A DNA stretch of 31,535 bases from an uncultured Saprospiraceae bacterium. GTDB taxonomy: Bacteria > Bacteroidota > Bacteroidia > Chitinophagales > Saprospiraceae. The position numbers and the translations under genes are program-made. The stretch lies in the NCBI GenBank assembly GCA_937973565.1, contig CALJKQ010000176.1, forward strand, positions 1-31,535. Direction: 5' to 3'. The notes below the pieces were generated by a model that saw nothing but the letters and a program-made list of their open reading frames with translations, made no database searches and was not told where the DNA came from. Below are positions 1 to 7,602 of the stretch, one piece after another (position 1 is the stretch's first letter; each line of letters opens with the position of its first letter).

Positions 1-1
1 A

Positions 2-361
2 CTTTCTGCTAAAAAATGGCAATGGATGGCTGATAAAAATACGGACTCCCTCCAGGTATTGTTTGATGAAAAGTCAGTCTTTGTACACATGGGCGGCAGC
101 TGGGGCAAAGTACAGGAATTGGACGTCATTAAATCCGGCGGCATTTGGTACAAAAAAGCTGACATCCACAGCACCGAGGTCAACATCATAAATCACACCG
201 CCATTCTCCTCAGCAACATCACCCTCCTGGCAGTCGTGGGTGGCAATGAAGTCACCAATCCATTTACAGTCACCGAGGTTTACATAAAAGATAAAAACGG
301 CTGGAGCCTGGGCGCCCTATCCTTTACCAAGTTGTTGGCACCCGTTGAAAAGAAGCAATGA
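2..361 (+). CDS. NTF2-like (DUF4440/SnoaL-type) protein, 5' end missing
   Basis: The frame is open to the left edge, so the gene begins outside the window; about 119 residues are visible, ending at TGA 359-361. The visible part starts LSAKKWQWM, and an internal ATG at 26 could be mistaken for the start. The residues around ADKNTDSLQVLFDEKSVFVH, then the tryptophan of GGSWGK and the closing pattern LGALSFTKL, match what I know of small NTF2-like proteins of the DUF4440 type in Bacteroidota. This fold is an alpha+beta cone that often holds a small hydrophobic ligand or a polyketide-like substrate, but no catalytic residues can be assigned here. It may be secreted, since such proteins often carry a signal peptide, but the N-terminus is missing. 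The family call is from sequence resemblance; the function is unknown. Confidence 0.75.
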   Translation, partial: LSAKKWQWMADKNTDSLQVLFDEKSVFVHMGGSWGKVQELDVIKSGGIWYKKADIHSTEVNIINHTAILLSNITLLAVVGGNEVTNPFTVTEVYIKDKNGWSLGALSFTKLLAPVEKKQ

Positions 362-407
362 TTTATTGTAGGACAAAGGAATGCCGCAAATAGGAGACTT
401 TGCATGA

Positions 408-719
408 AATAGTTCCGTACTTTATAGGGGAGGTGTAACCTTCAGACAGCAGGGGGATCAGGGTATCAGAGGTATCCGGCAACGATTGTTTTGTGGTCTT
501 GAAGAGCAAAGTCCTCCGGTTTTTCAAATGTCTACGTTATATACTAGATTATTTTTAGTTGGTGTGGGAATTGGAAGCCCAAAACGGTTTCGGCAGATAT
601 GCCAATATGTATCTGAAGTTGCAAACTTCAGATAGCTCATTGGGAAAGATGTTTGGGGTAATACAACAGTTTTAGATTGGGTAGGAGGAGCGGTAAATTT
701 CAGACAACAATTGAAATAA
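408..719 (+). pseudogene. Possible decayed reading frame with one internal stop
   Basis: This fills the 374-base gap between the NTF2-like gene and mazF. One plus-strand frame reads from just after the stop at 405-407 to TAA 717-719, broken only by TAG 633-635. No ATG lies near its 5' end. The part after the stop reads LIGKDVWGNTTVLDWVGGAV followed by NFRQQLK, which looks like a genuine protein C-terminus. A related string, GVTFRQQG, appears near 432. I do not recognise the family. The internal TAG lies in an 11-bp inverted repeat (610-620 and 624-634). It could be a pseudogene, a recent nonsense mutation, or chance; an antisense frame over the same stretch looks less protein-like. Confidence 0.3.
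610..634. repeat. 11-bp inverted repeat with 3-base loop
   Basis: TATCTGAAGTT at 610-620 is followed by GCA and then by AACTTCAGATA at 624-634, a perfect inverted repeat. No T-run follows on either side, so it does not look like a typical terminator. It could be an insertion scar, a protein-binding site or a REP-like unit. Confidence 0.6.
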
Positions 720-735
720 TGTAAAGGAATTTGGA

Positions 736-1074
736 TCAAATACACAACAAGGCTTTCAACCGAAGCTGAATAGTTTGTACGGTTTTATTGTCGAGTCTTT
801 TTATGAATTTAATATGACTTTTCTTCCAATCATGGGATCTGGGATGATTGGATAATACGACCCCTTCCACCTCACAGCTGGTCGGTAAGGCAACTTCTGT
901 ATTATAACCTTTGATTTTGGTAGTGACCGGTACTGTGATACATAGGCCAAACTGGTTGTAAGCCTTGGGTGTAATCACCACTACCGGTCTTCTACCTTGT
1001 TGCTCTTTGCCAAGGGTAGGGTCGAGGTCCATCCAAACCAAATCTCCGTAGTCAGGTATGTAGGTATTTTTCAT
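736..1074 (-). CDS. mazF: MazF/PemK-family toxin (type II toxin-antitoxin)
   Basis: The 112-residue product has the length and layout of MazF, a ribosome-independent mRNA endonuclease. It has an N-terminal YIPDYGDLVWMDLDPTLG, the arginine-containing GRRPVVVITPKAYN where MazF has its catalytic Arg, TVPVTTKIKGY with the conserved Thr, and VVLSNHPRSHDW in place of the usual VxLADQVKSLDW. The antitoxin lies directly upstream with a 1-base gap (its stop is 1076-1078, the toxin ATG 1072-1074), so the pair is cotranscribed with the antitoxin first. Catalytic Arg and Thr are both present, so the toxin is probably active. The Asp-Gln-Val to Asn-His-Pro change near residue 75 is unusual and may alter cleavage specificity, though this is inference. 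The downstream region shows no clear terminator. Confidence 0.93.
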   Translation of the reverse strand: MKNTYIPDYGDLVWMDLDPTLGKEQQGRRPVVVITPKAYNQFGLCITVPVTTKIKGYNTEVALPTSCEVEGVVLSNHPRSHDWKKSHIKFIKRLDNKTVQTIQLRLKALLCI

Positions 1075-1075
1075 A

Positions 1076-1318
1076 TCAGATTTCTTCTTCTAAACCCAAT
1101 GACGCATAGTCCTCCATCTGCTCCCTGACGCCCCGCTGTGTCATACCTTCGGTCAACATTTCAATGGTTATTTCATTCTCTATAGGAGTAAGGATGATTT
1201 TACCCTTACGCTCTTCAATTTCCAAAAGACTTCCTTCTGCCAGGTTTAGTTCCTTTGCCAGGTTCATGGGTAGCCTGATCCCATAAGAATTTCCCCATTT
1301 TTTGATTTGTGCCTGCAT
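1076..1318 (-). CDS. mazE: MazE-like AbrB-family antitoxin
   Basis: The 80-residue protein opens with MQAQIKKWGNSYGIRLPMNL, the swapped-hairpin AbrB/MazE DNA-binding domain, followed by LNLAEGSLLEIEERKGKIIL. The acidic C-terminus (around residues 55-80, ending LGLEEEI) would be the disordered tail that wraps and inhibits MazF. The ATG at 1316-1318 was chosen because it aligns with the usual MazE start; an in-frame extension up to 1348 adds ten residues with no family counterpart and would read through the promoter repeats. There is no Shine-Dalgarno sequence, as is common in Bacteroidota. MazE-MazF complexes usually repress their own operon, and paired direct repeats just upstream (1328-1347) are a candidate operator. 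Confidence 0.92.
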   Translation of the reverse strand: MQAQIKKWGNSYGIRLPMNLAKELNLAEGSLLEIEERKGKIILTPIENEITIEMLTEGMTQRGVREQMEDYASLGLEEEI

Positions 1319-1327
1319 TTTGAAAAT

Positions 1328-1347
1328 GTTTATACAAAGTTTATACA
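1328..1347 (-). promoter_or_regulatory. Candidate mazEF operator: paired direct repeat
   Basis: On the minus strand TGTATAAAC occurs twice, at 1339-1347 and 1328-1336, perfectly identical and separated by TT. The 11-base period places both copies on one face of the helix. The second copy ends 9 bases before the mazE start codon. Autorepression is typical of MazE; the use of this site is inferred. Confidence 0.5.
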
Positions 1348-1409
1348 TTTTATGGAAAAAGCTGCATTTTTAAGGTGTTTTTTTGGGCGCAATACATTGC
1401 GCCCTTACG

Positions 1410-1973
1410 TTATAGTACCGTTACAGGGAAATCAACCTCTACATCGGTCTCTCCACCGGCATTGGTGATGTCTCCATTTTTTACGCCACTGGCCGTTTTG
1501 TTGGGCTGGTGTCTTAGCGTAACTCTGAACGTGCCTGTGCCTGCTTTTTTGGTGGTGAGTTCTGTGGTTAAACCAATCGGATTGCCCTTGGCATCGGCAT
1601 CGGTATAGGCCAATTCAAAGGCATCGGTGAGGCCGGAGCTGACAGAAAAGAAAAACTGGTGGTCTTCGCCTTCTTCTTCTATTTCTGTGGTAATGTCTTC
1701 GTCAGGATTGGCAGCTTCATTGAGGAGCGTGAGCACACCGGTATAGGTCTTGCCCAGGGCCAGGTTACCACCGGTGATCACAGGGGCTGTGCCTCCATCG
1801 CCATCCGGATCGCTGAATACCAGGCTTACCGTACTACCGCCTCCTTGTGGGGTAAGGGTATAGGTGACTCTGGTGATGACTTCTTCTTCGTTTACAGGTT
1901 CCGGATCGTCCGGATCACAGGAGAATATAAACAAACTTGCAAACAATAACCAGGTATACTTTGTGAATTTCAT
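1410..1973 (-). CDS. Lipoprotein, 'type 1 periplasmic binding fold superfamily' annotation class
   Basis: The 187-residue product has a lipoprotein signal, MKFTKYTWLLFASLFIFSC, with the lipid-bearing cysteine at 19, then a very acidic linker (DPDDPEPVNEEEV). The rest looks like beta-strand immunoglobulin-like sequence: TYTLTPQGGG, VLTLLNEAANPDEDITTEIE, FRVTLRHQPNKTASG and GGETDVEVDFPV. This pattern resembles Bacteroidota lipoproteins commonly labelled 'type 1 periplasmic binding fold superfamily protein', which in my recollection sit beside TonB-dependent receptors. It lies 16 bases downstream of such a receptor in the same direction, so they probably form an operon and a surface ligand-capture complex. 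The many Asp/Glu and the conserved His residues would suit metal binding, but this is inferred. The true fold is uncertain. Confidence 0.75.
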   Translation of the reverse strand: MKFTKYTWLLFASLFIFSCDPDDPEPVNEEEVITRVTYTLTPQGGGSTVSLVFSDPDGDGGTAPVITGGNLALGKTYTGVLTLLNEAANPDEDITTEIEEEGEDHQFFFSVSSGLTDAFELAYTDADAKGNPIGLTTELTTKKAGTGTFRVTLRHQPNKTASGVKNGDITNAGGETDVEVDFPVTVL

Positions 1974-1989
1974 GTTGAATAAATTATAG

Positions 1990-4299
1990 TTAAAAAATTA
2001 ATTTAATGCTCATTTTTACATTGCGCCCCAGATCATCGGCAAAGTAACGGAGGCGATTGAGGTAGTCGCGGTAGCGGGTGTTCAATACATTGTCAACCGA
2101 GATTTGAAAAGCGGTCTTGAAACCTTTTTTTTCATATTTGGCACCTACCGATAGGTTTACCATATACCATGAAGGGGGCGGTGCCGCATAATCTGTTATC
2201 CGGGTTTGGGTGGAAGCTCTCGCAGTGTATTGTATTTCCAGGGCCGTTCTTAGGTCTTTGATGCCACTGAAAGGTTCAAAGGTTTTGGCCACTTCGGTAC
2301 CCAGTCGCAGCGGTGGCATGTAGATAAGGTCACCACTGCCATCGGTATAGCTCCCTTTAACGTAAGCGGCTTTGGTGTTGATCTCCCAGCTGTGATCAAT
2401 GCCTTGGTGCCACAGAAAGTCAAAACCCCTCAACGATACATCATCTTGCCGATAGGCAAATACCGGGAAGGCACCGCGAATGGTGAGTCGATTCTCAAGC
2501 GTAGGGGCCAGGTAGATGTAATCGCGGATATAATGCCAGTACAGCGACAAACTCAACTGACTTTCTTCGCCGGGCTGGAACCTGACATCGTTGGACCATT
2601 TGAGCGACTTTTCATTTCCCAACTGCGCGTTGCCCAGTTCGAGGGCTGCGAGGCCCTGGTGCAGACCATTGCTGTATAGCTCATGAACCTGAGCCGCCCG
2701 TATCAACAACGACAGGTTGGATTTGACCTGCCATTGAGGTCCCATCTCGCGACTGAAACCAAAACTGTAGGCCTGATTGATGCTATTGCGATGGGGTTGG
2801 TACTGTACACCTAGCCTATCGATATAACTGGCTCTCAGATCGTACATTTCTATGCGGGCGCCGGCCTCCCAATCAAAGGCCTTCCATTTCATCAGCCAGC
2901 TGGCGTACAAGGCAGGATTGAATAGGGTGTAGTTGGGTATCAACGGATAGATGCCCGTACCGGCTGTATTGCTGTTGTTGTTGAACCGGGGTTGGAGTCC
3001 CAAAGTAAATCGGGAGTGTTCGGTTTTTTCAAATTGAATATAGGCATCGGCCCAGATGTTGTACAGGGCCAGGTCCAGGGCAGGCAGGCTATCTCGACCT
3101 CCTCTTCGCACATCGTATTCTTGTCGTTTATTGACTTGGACGGCTGCATCCAGACCGAGGCGCAGCCGATCGTTGACTTGTTTTTTGATTTCCGATTTTA
3201 TCAGCCAATGCTGTACGCGTTGCCTGGGTGCATGGATGTGGTACGAAAATGTATCAGCGGTATAAAAAGGTATTTCCCTTTGAATGGCGGCCTCAAGATC
3301 GGTGCTGTTGCCTACATGGGCACCCCTGAGTATGCCGGTTTCGCTGTAATAAAAACTACCATACAGAGACCGGTAAAAGGAACTGCCCGCATCGTTGGTC
3401 ATCAACAGAGATGCAGCAGCCTGTCTGTTTCCGGTATTGGTGAGATAGTAAGACGCTGTTTTTTGGTCTCCTCCATACGAAGTGCTTCCCGTGAGTCGCA
3501 TCCGGGCAAATGAGGTGGTGTTTTCCAGCAGAAATTGTTGCTGTGCCACACGACCATTGGTGAGGTACGATAGGTTGACATGACCGTGTACATGGGGATC
3601 TGCCTTGATGGGGGCAGCTTCCAGCAACACCACACCCGCCATGGCTGCCACGCCATATTTGACCGCAGCCGAACCCTTGATCACCGAAATCTTTTGGGCT
3701 GTAGAGGCGTCGATCTCCGGTGCATGGTCGATGCCCCACTGTTGTCCTTCCTGGGGTATGCCCTGGTTGAGCAACTGCACCCGTGTGCCATACAAGCCAT
3801 GGATGATGGGCTTGCCCAGTGAATTGCCGGTGCGCAGCACACTTACCCCCGGAATGGTGGAGGCGATGGACGCCAGATCTTTGCCCTGCTGGCGGTTGAG
3901 GATGGCTTCTGCAACGGTATAATGTTGAAGGCCGATGCCGGTGCGCGATCGATTCTCACTTACCACCACTTCAGACAACATCTGTGAGTGGTGTTCCAGC
4001 GAAAAAACCAGGGTAGTATCTCTGTTTACACTTACATAAAAGCTCTTGCTCTCACAGCCCAGATGGGATACCTGAAAATGGTACTTGCCCCTGCATACCT
4101 CCTTTATTTCAAAGGCACCGCTTTCATCGCATTGGGCGCCCTGACCGGTCTCTTCGATGTACACGGTGGCATACTCCAGGCCGTGTTCGTGGTGCACATC
4201 ATCTACCCTGCCTTTCACCACAAGGCTGCATTGCTGACCAACACTGTTGTAGGATATGGTTAAGGCTGAAAGAAACACTAAAAATCTTAAATGCAACAT
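1990..4299 (-). CDS. TonB-dependent outer membrane receptor, ZnuD-like
   Basis: The 769-residue protein has a signal peptide (MLHLRFLVFLSALTISYNS), a carboxypeptidase-like regulatory domain (about 25-110), a TonB plug (about 107-228, with IPGVSVLRTGNSLGKPIIHG and GIDHAPEIDASTAQKISVIK) and a C-terminal barrel ending in LKMSIKLIF-like aromatic sequence (NVKMSIKLIF). It would import a ligand across the outer membrane using the proton-motive force. The plug pattern (GLYGTRVQLLNQGIPQEGQQ, then HAPEID) resembles receptors grouped with zinc importer ZnuD. His-rich patches at 36-39 (HHEH) and 236-240 (HVHGH) would suit metal binding. The ATG at 4297-4299 was chosen because the longer frame begins with TTG inside the promoter. 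The downstream lipoprotein is probably cotranscribed. Metal specificity is inferred. Confidence 0.88.
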   Translation of the reverse strand: MLHLRFLVFLSALTISYNSVGQQCSLVVKGRVDDVHHEHGLEYATVYIEETGQGAQCDESGAFEIKEVCRGKYHFQVSHLGCESKSFYVSVNRDTTLVFSLEHHSQMLSEVVVSENRSRTGIGLQHYTVAEAILNRQQGKDLASIASTIPGVSVLRTGNSLGKPIIHGLYGTRVQLLNQGIPQEGQQWGIDHAPEIDASTAQKISVIKGSAAVKYGVAAMAGVVLLEAAPIKADPHVHGHVNLSYLTNGRVAQQQFLLENTTSFARMRLTGSTSYGGDQKTASYYLTNTGNRQAAASLLMTNDAGSSFYRSLYGSFYYSETGILRGAHVGNSTDLEAAIQREIPFYTADTFSYHIHAPRQRVQHWLIKSEIKKQVNDRLRLGLDAAVQVNKRQEYDVRRGGRDSLPALDLALYNIWADAYIQFEKTEHSRFTLGLQPRFNNNSNTAGTGIYPLIPNYTLFNPALYASWLMKWKAFDWEAGARIEMYDLRASYIDRLGVQYQPHRNSINQAYSFGFSREMGPQWQVKSNLSLLIRAAQVHELYSNGLHQGLAALELGNAQLGNEKSLKWSNDVRFQPGEESQLSLSLYWHYIRDYIYLAPTLENRLTIRGAFPVFAYRQDDVSLRGFDFLWHQGIDHSWEINTKAAYVKGSYTDGSGDLIYMPPLRLGTEVAKTFEPFSGIKDLRTALEIQYTARASTQTRITDYAAPPPSWYMVNLSVGAKYEKKGFKTAFQISVDNVLNTRYRDYLNRLRYFADDLGRNVKMSIKLIF

Positions 4300-4306
4300 T
4301 GTTGCA
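4292..4306. promoter_or_regulatory. 7-1-7 palindrome over receptor start codon: candidate Zur/Fur operator
   Basis: TGCAACATTGTTGCA is a perfect inverted repeat of 7 bp, 1 base and 7 bp. This is the classic architecture of Fur, PerR and Zur boxes. It covers the receptor's ATG (4297-4299) and shares bases with the -7 box (4305-4312), so a bound repressor would block transcription start. I found no second copy in the window. Identity of the regulator is inferred. Confidence 0.5.
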
Positions 4307-4335
4307 AATATAGTCCTAAATGTCGAAAAAGTCAA
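4305..4335 (-). promoter_or_regulatory. Bacteroidota-type promoter of the TonB receptor
   Basis: On the minus strand TTG (4333-4335) is followed after 20 bases by TATATTTG (4305-4312), an exact TAnnTTTG -7 box of the Bacteroidota sigma factor. The -7 box ends only 5 bases before the ATG, so the transcript would have almost no leader. Confidence 0.55.
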
Positions 4336-4426
4336 GCTTCATCGTTTTTTTCAAGATAATTGCCGACTTGTATGAACTTTTTTAAAATTATTTTGTCTAA
4401 CATTTTAGCAACAAATATTAAACAAA

Positions 4427-5131
4427 ATGATAAATACTCAAACCGATGTAACCGAACTCATCCGTGGCAGCAAGATCAGGCTCACTGATTTGTCGCACGA
4501 TGAGATTGGGGATGATCATATTTACACCGGCATCGATACGCCGCTCCGCAAAGACGCTTTTGAGCTCTCCGATAAAGAAAAGATGGACAAGATAGCCTAT
4601 CACTTTGGAGAGATCATGCACACCCTCGGCCTCGACCTCACAGACGACAGTCTCAAAGGCACACCGCAAAGGGTAGCCAAGATGTACGTGCAGGAAATCT
4701 TCAGCGGTCTCAATCCCGCCAATAAGCCGAAGATTGCGCTCTTTGACAATAAGTACAAGTACCAGCAAATGTTGGTGGAAAAGGATATTTCTTTCTATTC
4801 CAACTGTGAACACCACTTTGTGCCCATCATCGGCAAGGCACACATTGCCTATGTAGGCAAAGACAAAGTGATAGGGCTTTCAAAGCTCAACCGCATCGTG
4901 CAGCACTACGCCAAAAGACCGCAGGTGCAGGAAAGAATGACCATGCAAATTGCAGAAGAACTGAAACAGGTATTACAAACCGAACACGTGGCAGTCATCA
5001 TCGAAGCCAAACACCTTTGTGTATCCTCCAGAGGGGTCAACGATGATACATCCGCAACCGTGACTTCCTATTACGGAGGCAAGTTTTTAAATGAACAGAC
5101 GAAACAAGAATTTTTACATTATCTGGGTTAG
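4427..5131 (+). CDS. folE: GTP cyclohydrolase I (zinc-type FolE)
   Basis: FolE converts GTP to 7,8-dihydroneopterin triphosphate, the first step of folate (and biopterin-type) synthesis, as a cytoplasmic homodecamer. The 234-residue length is normal. The C-terminal catalytic region has the zinc ligands Cys127 and His130 in SNCEHHFVP and Cys198 in KHLCVSSRGV, followed by the typical TSYYGGKF. GTPQRVAKMY (78-87) is also a family signature. The first ~45 residues are a variable N-terminal extension. All three zinc ligands are present, so this is the zinc-dependent type IA enzyme. It is divergent from the ZnuD-like receptor across a 127-base intergenic region, so a metal link is possible. A hairpin at 5170-5193 follows the gene. 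Confidence 0.96.
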   Translation: MINTQTDVTELIRGSKIRLTDLSHDEIGDDHIYTGIDTPLRKDAFELSDKEKMDKIAYHFGEIMHTLGLDLTDDSLKGTPQRVAKMYVQEIFSGLNPANKPKIALFDNKYKYQQMLVEKDISFYSNCEHHFVPIIGKAHIAYVGKDKVIGLSKLNRIVQHYAKRPQVQERMTMQIAEELKQVLQTEHVAVIIEAKHLCVSSRGVNDDTSATVTSYYGGKFLNEQTKQEFLHYLG

Positions 5132-5169
5132 ATAAAAGATTTCTAAGTTGTTAGTAATTAGGGTTTGAT

Positions 5170-5193
5170 AAAGGGTCACTTTTGTGGCCCTTT
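5170..5193 (+). terminator. Hairpin after folE, probable terminator
   Basis: AAAGGGTCAC (5170-5179), a TTTT loop and GTGGCCCTTT (5184-5193) form a 10-bp stem with one G-T pair. The following bases are only moderately T-rich, so it may terminate weakly. It ends 4 bases before the GH31 -33 element and separates the two genes. Confidence 0.65.
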
Positions 5194-5196
5194 ATG

Positions 5197-5225
5197 TTTG
5201 ATGCCATTTCGTTTTTTTATCTTTG
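5197..5225 (+). promoter_or_regulatory. Bacteroidota-type promoter of the GH31 gene
   Basis: TTTG (5197-5200) is followed after 17 bases by TATCTTTG (5218-5225), an exact TAnnTTTG box. The ATG is at 5230, only 4 bases later, which predicts a leaderless or nearly leaderless mRNA and supports 5230 over the upstream in-frame ATG at 5182. Confidence 0.55.
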
Positions 5226-5229
5226 TTGG

Positions 5230-7602
5230 ATGACAACTGAAAATACAAAGCCAAGCCCTAAGGCACCGGAACCTAAGATTACAACCGTACAGCTCATCCA
5301 CCAGGGTATAGAAATCAGCTATGCCACCGGCCCGGTACAAATCACGGTACTCAGTAAGCGCATGATCAGAATTCGTTACGCCACCGGCCTGCAATTTCAG
5401 CGCGACTTCAGTTATGCCATTGCCGACAAACATCCCTACCAGGGCGCATCCTTTACCCATGCGCTCAACAACGATATCGTCACCCTGCGCACTTCCCAAT
5501 TGACACTCACCATTGACGGCCAAAAATCGATGGTCATAAAAGATAATAAGGGTGCTGTGATCCTGGAAGACAAAACACCACCTGTCTTCAACGAGCACTA
5601 TGAAAATGGCAGTCACAAATGGGAATTATGCCGAAAAATTCAACACGGAGAACACTTCTACGGCCTGGGGGATAAACCGGGTCACCCGGATCTGCGCAAC
5701 CACAGCTACACCATTTGGGGCACCGATCAATACGGCTTTTACAGTCATACCGATCCCCTCTACAAAAACATTCCTTTTTACATTGGCCTGCACAACCATC
5801 AGTGCTACGGCTTGTTTTTCGACAACACCTTCAAGTCGCACTTTGATTTTGGTAAAACCCACCACGACCACTGTGCCATCACCTTTGAAGGGGGAGAGAT
5901 CAATCAATATTTTATCTACGGCCCTGAGATGCTGGATGTCTCTCGTCAATACACGCTGCTCACCGGTGTACCCGAATTGCCCCCCTTATGGGCATTGGGC
6001 TACCAGCAATGTAAATGGAGTTACTATCCCGAAGCCCAGGTAAGAGAGATTGCTTCATCCTTCAGAGAAAAAGACCTGCCCTGCGATGTCATCTACCTCG
6101 ACATCGACTACATGGATGGTTTCCGTTGCTTCACCTGGGACAATGAAAAATTTCCGCAACCCAAAAAGATGATCGCCGATCTCAAAGAGCAGGGCTTCAA
6201 AACCGTAGTCATCATCGATCCGGGCATCAAGATCGATGAAAACTACCCTGTCTTCACCGAGGCCCTGGAGAAAGGTTATTTCTGTCGTAAGGGAGAAGGA
6301 GGCTACATCTCCGGTAAGGTATGGCCGGGCGATTGTTACTTCCCCGATTACACCCACCCCGAAGTCCGCAGTTGGTGGGCTGATCTCTTCCAGGACCTCA
6401 TCGCCGATAAAGGCGTAGTAGGTGTATGGAACGACATGAACGAGCCCGCCCTCTTTGATGTGCCCAACAAATCCTTCCCCAACGATGTTCGCCATCATTT
6501 TGATGGTGAAGAAAGTTCACACAAAAAAGCGCACAATGTATACGGCATGCTCATGTCCAAAGCTACCTACGAAGGCGTAAAAAAATACACTTACCCCAAC
6601 CGGCCATTTGTGATCACCCGCTCCACCTACTCGGGCGGCCAGCGATACGCTTCGGTTTGGACGGGAGACAACATCGCTTCATGGGATCACCTGTGGATCG
6701 CCAATGTGATGACGCAGCGCTTGAGCCTCAGCGGCTTTTCGTTTGTGGGTTCAGACATCGGTGGTTTCATCGATCCTCCCACAGCTGAGTTGTATGTGCG
6801 CTGGATCCAGTTGGCCTTGTTTCATCCCTTTTTCCGCACCCACAGCTCCGGCGACCACGGTGACCAGGAACCCTGGAGCTTCGGAGAAGAAACACTGGAT
6901 ATTGTACGCAAGTTTATCAAATTGCGCTATCGTTTTCTGCCTTATATCTACAGTACGTTCTACCAATACATCCAGGAAGGTACGCCAATGCTCCGTCCGC
7001 TTTATGCGTGCTATACGGAAGATATGCACACCCATTACCGCGCCGATGAGGTCATGCATGGTGATCACGTCTTGTACTGTCCTGTCCTGGAAGAGGGTCT
7101 CACGTCCCGTTCTATGTTTTTCCCACTGGGCAACTGGTATCATTATTTCACCCATCAAAAAATTGAAGGTGGCAGGGAACAGATGATCGAAGTCCCTCTC
7201 GACAGCTCACCCATCTTTATCAGAGAGGGCGCCATCCTGCCCCATTTCCCGGTCATGAATTATGTGGGAGAAAAAAAGGTGGATACTATAGACCTCTTCA
7301 TTTTCTATAAACACGGTGAAGAAACTTCATTTTTATACGAAGACGAGGGTGATGGTTACGGCTACCTTCAGGGTCAGTCTTTGCAGCGCACCTTCCTCCT
7401 CAGATCAAGTGACAATAAGGTCCATATCTCCCAAATGATCACCGGCCAATATGAGGGTGGCTGCTCCATGTTCTCTTGCCATTTTATTGGCTTCCCCACC
7501 GCACCCCATTCTGTCTTTGTGGATGGTAAAGAAATCCGGGTTGTAGCCCAGCAACCCACAATGGTGAGTAGTCGTTTTGTGAGTATAGATGTTATTTTTT
7601 AA
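5230..7602 (+). CDS. Glycoside hydrolase family 31 alpha-glucosidase
   Basis: The 790-residue enzyme hydrolyses alpha-linked glucose from oligosaccharides with retention of configuration. Layout: N-terminal beta-sandwich (about 15-250), a (beta/alpha)8 barrel (about 250-600), and C-terminal beta domains with the typical LFIFYKHGEETSFLYEDEGD. The nucleophile is Asp402 in GVWNDMNEP; the acid/base is Asp480 in VWTGDN. DVIYLDIDYMDGFRCFTWD and RTHSSGDHGDQEPWSF are further family signatures. No signal peptide is visible (MTTENTKPSPKAPEP), so it is probably cytoplasmic. The start at 5230 follows a promoter directly; an upstream in-frame ATG at 5182 lies in the terminator hairpin. Its TAA ends exactly one base before the first hairpin of the repeat array. 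It is alone, without a transporter or regulator next to it. Confidence 0.95.
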   Translation: MTTENTKPSPKAPEPKITTVQLIHQGIEISYATGPVQITVLSKRMIRIRYATGLQFQRDFSYAIADKHPYQGASFTHALNNDIVTLRTSQLTLTIDGQKSMVIKDNKGAVILEDKTPPVFNEHYENGSHKWELCRKIQHGEHFYGLGDKPGHPDLRNHSYTIWGTDQYGFYSHTDPLYKNIPFYIGLHNHQCYGLFFDNTFKSHFDFGKTHHDHCAITFEGGEINQYFIYGPEMLDVSRQYTLLTGVPELPPLWALGYQQCKWSYYPEAQVREIASSFREKDLPCDVIYLDIDYMDGFRCFTWDNEKFPQPKKMIADLKEQGFKTVVIIDPGIKIDENYPVFTEALEKGYFCRKGEGGYISGKVWPGDCYFPDYTHPEVRSWWADLFQDLIADKGVVGVWNDMNEPALFDVPNKSFPNDVRHHFDGEESSHKKAHNVYGMLMSKATYEGVKKYTYPNRPFVITRSTYSGGQRYASVWTGDNIASWDHLWIANVMTQRLSLSGFSFVGSDIGGFIDPPTAELYVRWIQLALFHPFFRTHSSGDHGDQEPWSFGEETLDIVRKFIKLRYRFLPYIYSTFYQYIQEGTPMLRPLYACYTEDMHTHYRADEVMHGDHVLYCPVLEEGLTSRSMFFPLGNWYHYFTHQKIEGGREQMIEVPLDSSPIFIREGAILPHFPVMNYVGEKKVDTIDLFIFYKHGEETSFLYEDEGDGYGYLQGQSLQRTFLLRSSDNKVHISQMITGQYEGGCSMFSCHFIGFPTAPHSVFVDGKEIRVVAQQPTMVSSRFVSIDVIF

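Noticed and set aside
524..745. A 73-residue minus-strand frame beside mazF
   Set aside because: Its sequence has no family look, and the plus strand over the same region reads better. It is probably a shadow of the decayed frame.
4366..4393. Plus-strand promoter for folE (TTG then TTATTTTG)
   Set aside because: The -7 box differs from TAnnTTTG in its second base. It may still be used but is not strong enough to list.
6055..6498. Long antisense frame inside the GH31 gene (also 5626-5949 and 6751-7158)
   Set aside because: GH31 is intact with its active-site residues. The antisense frames follow from its codon bias and resemble no known protein.
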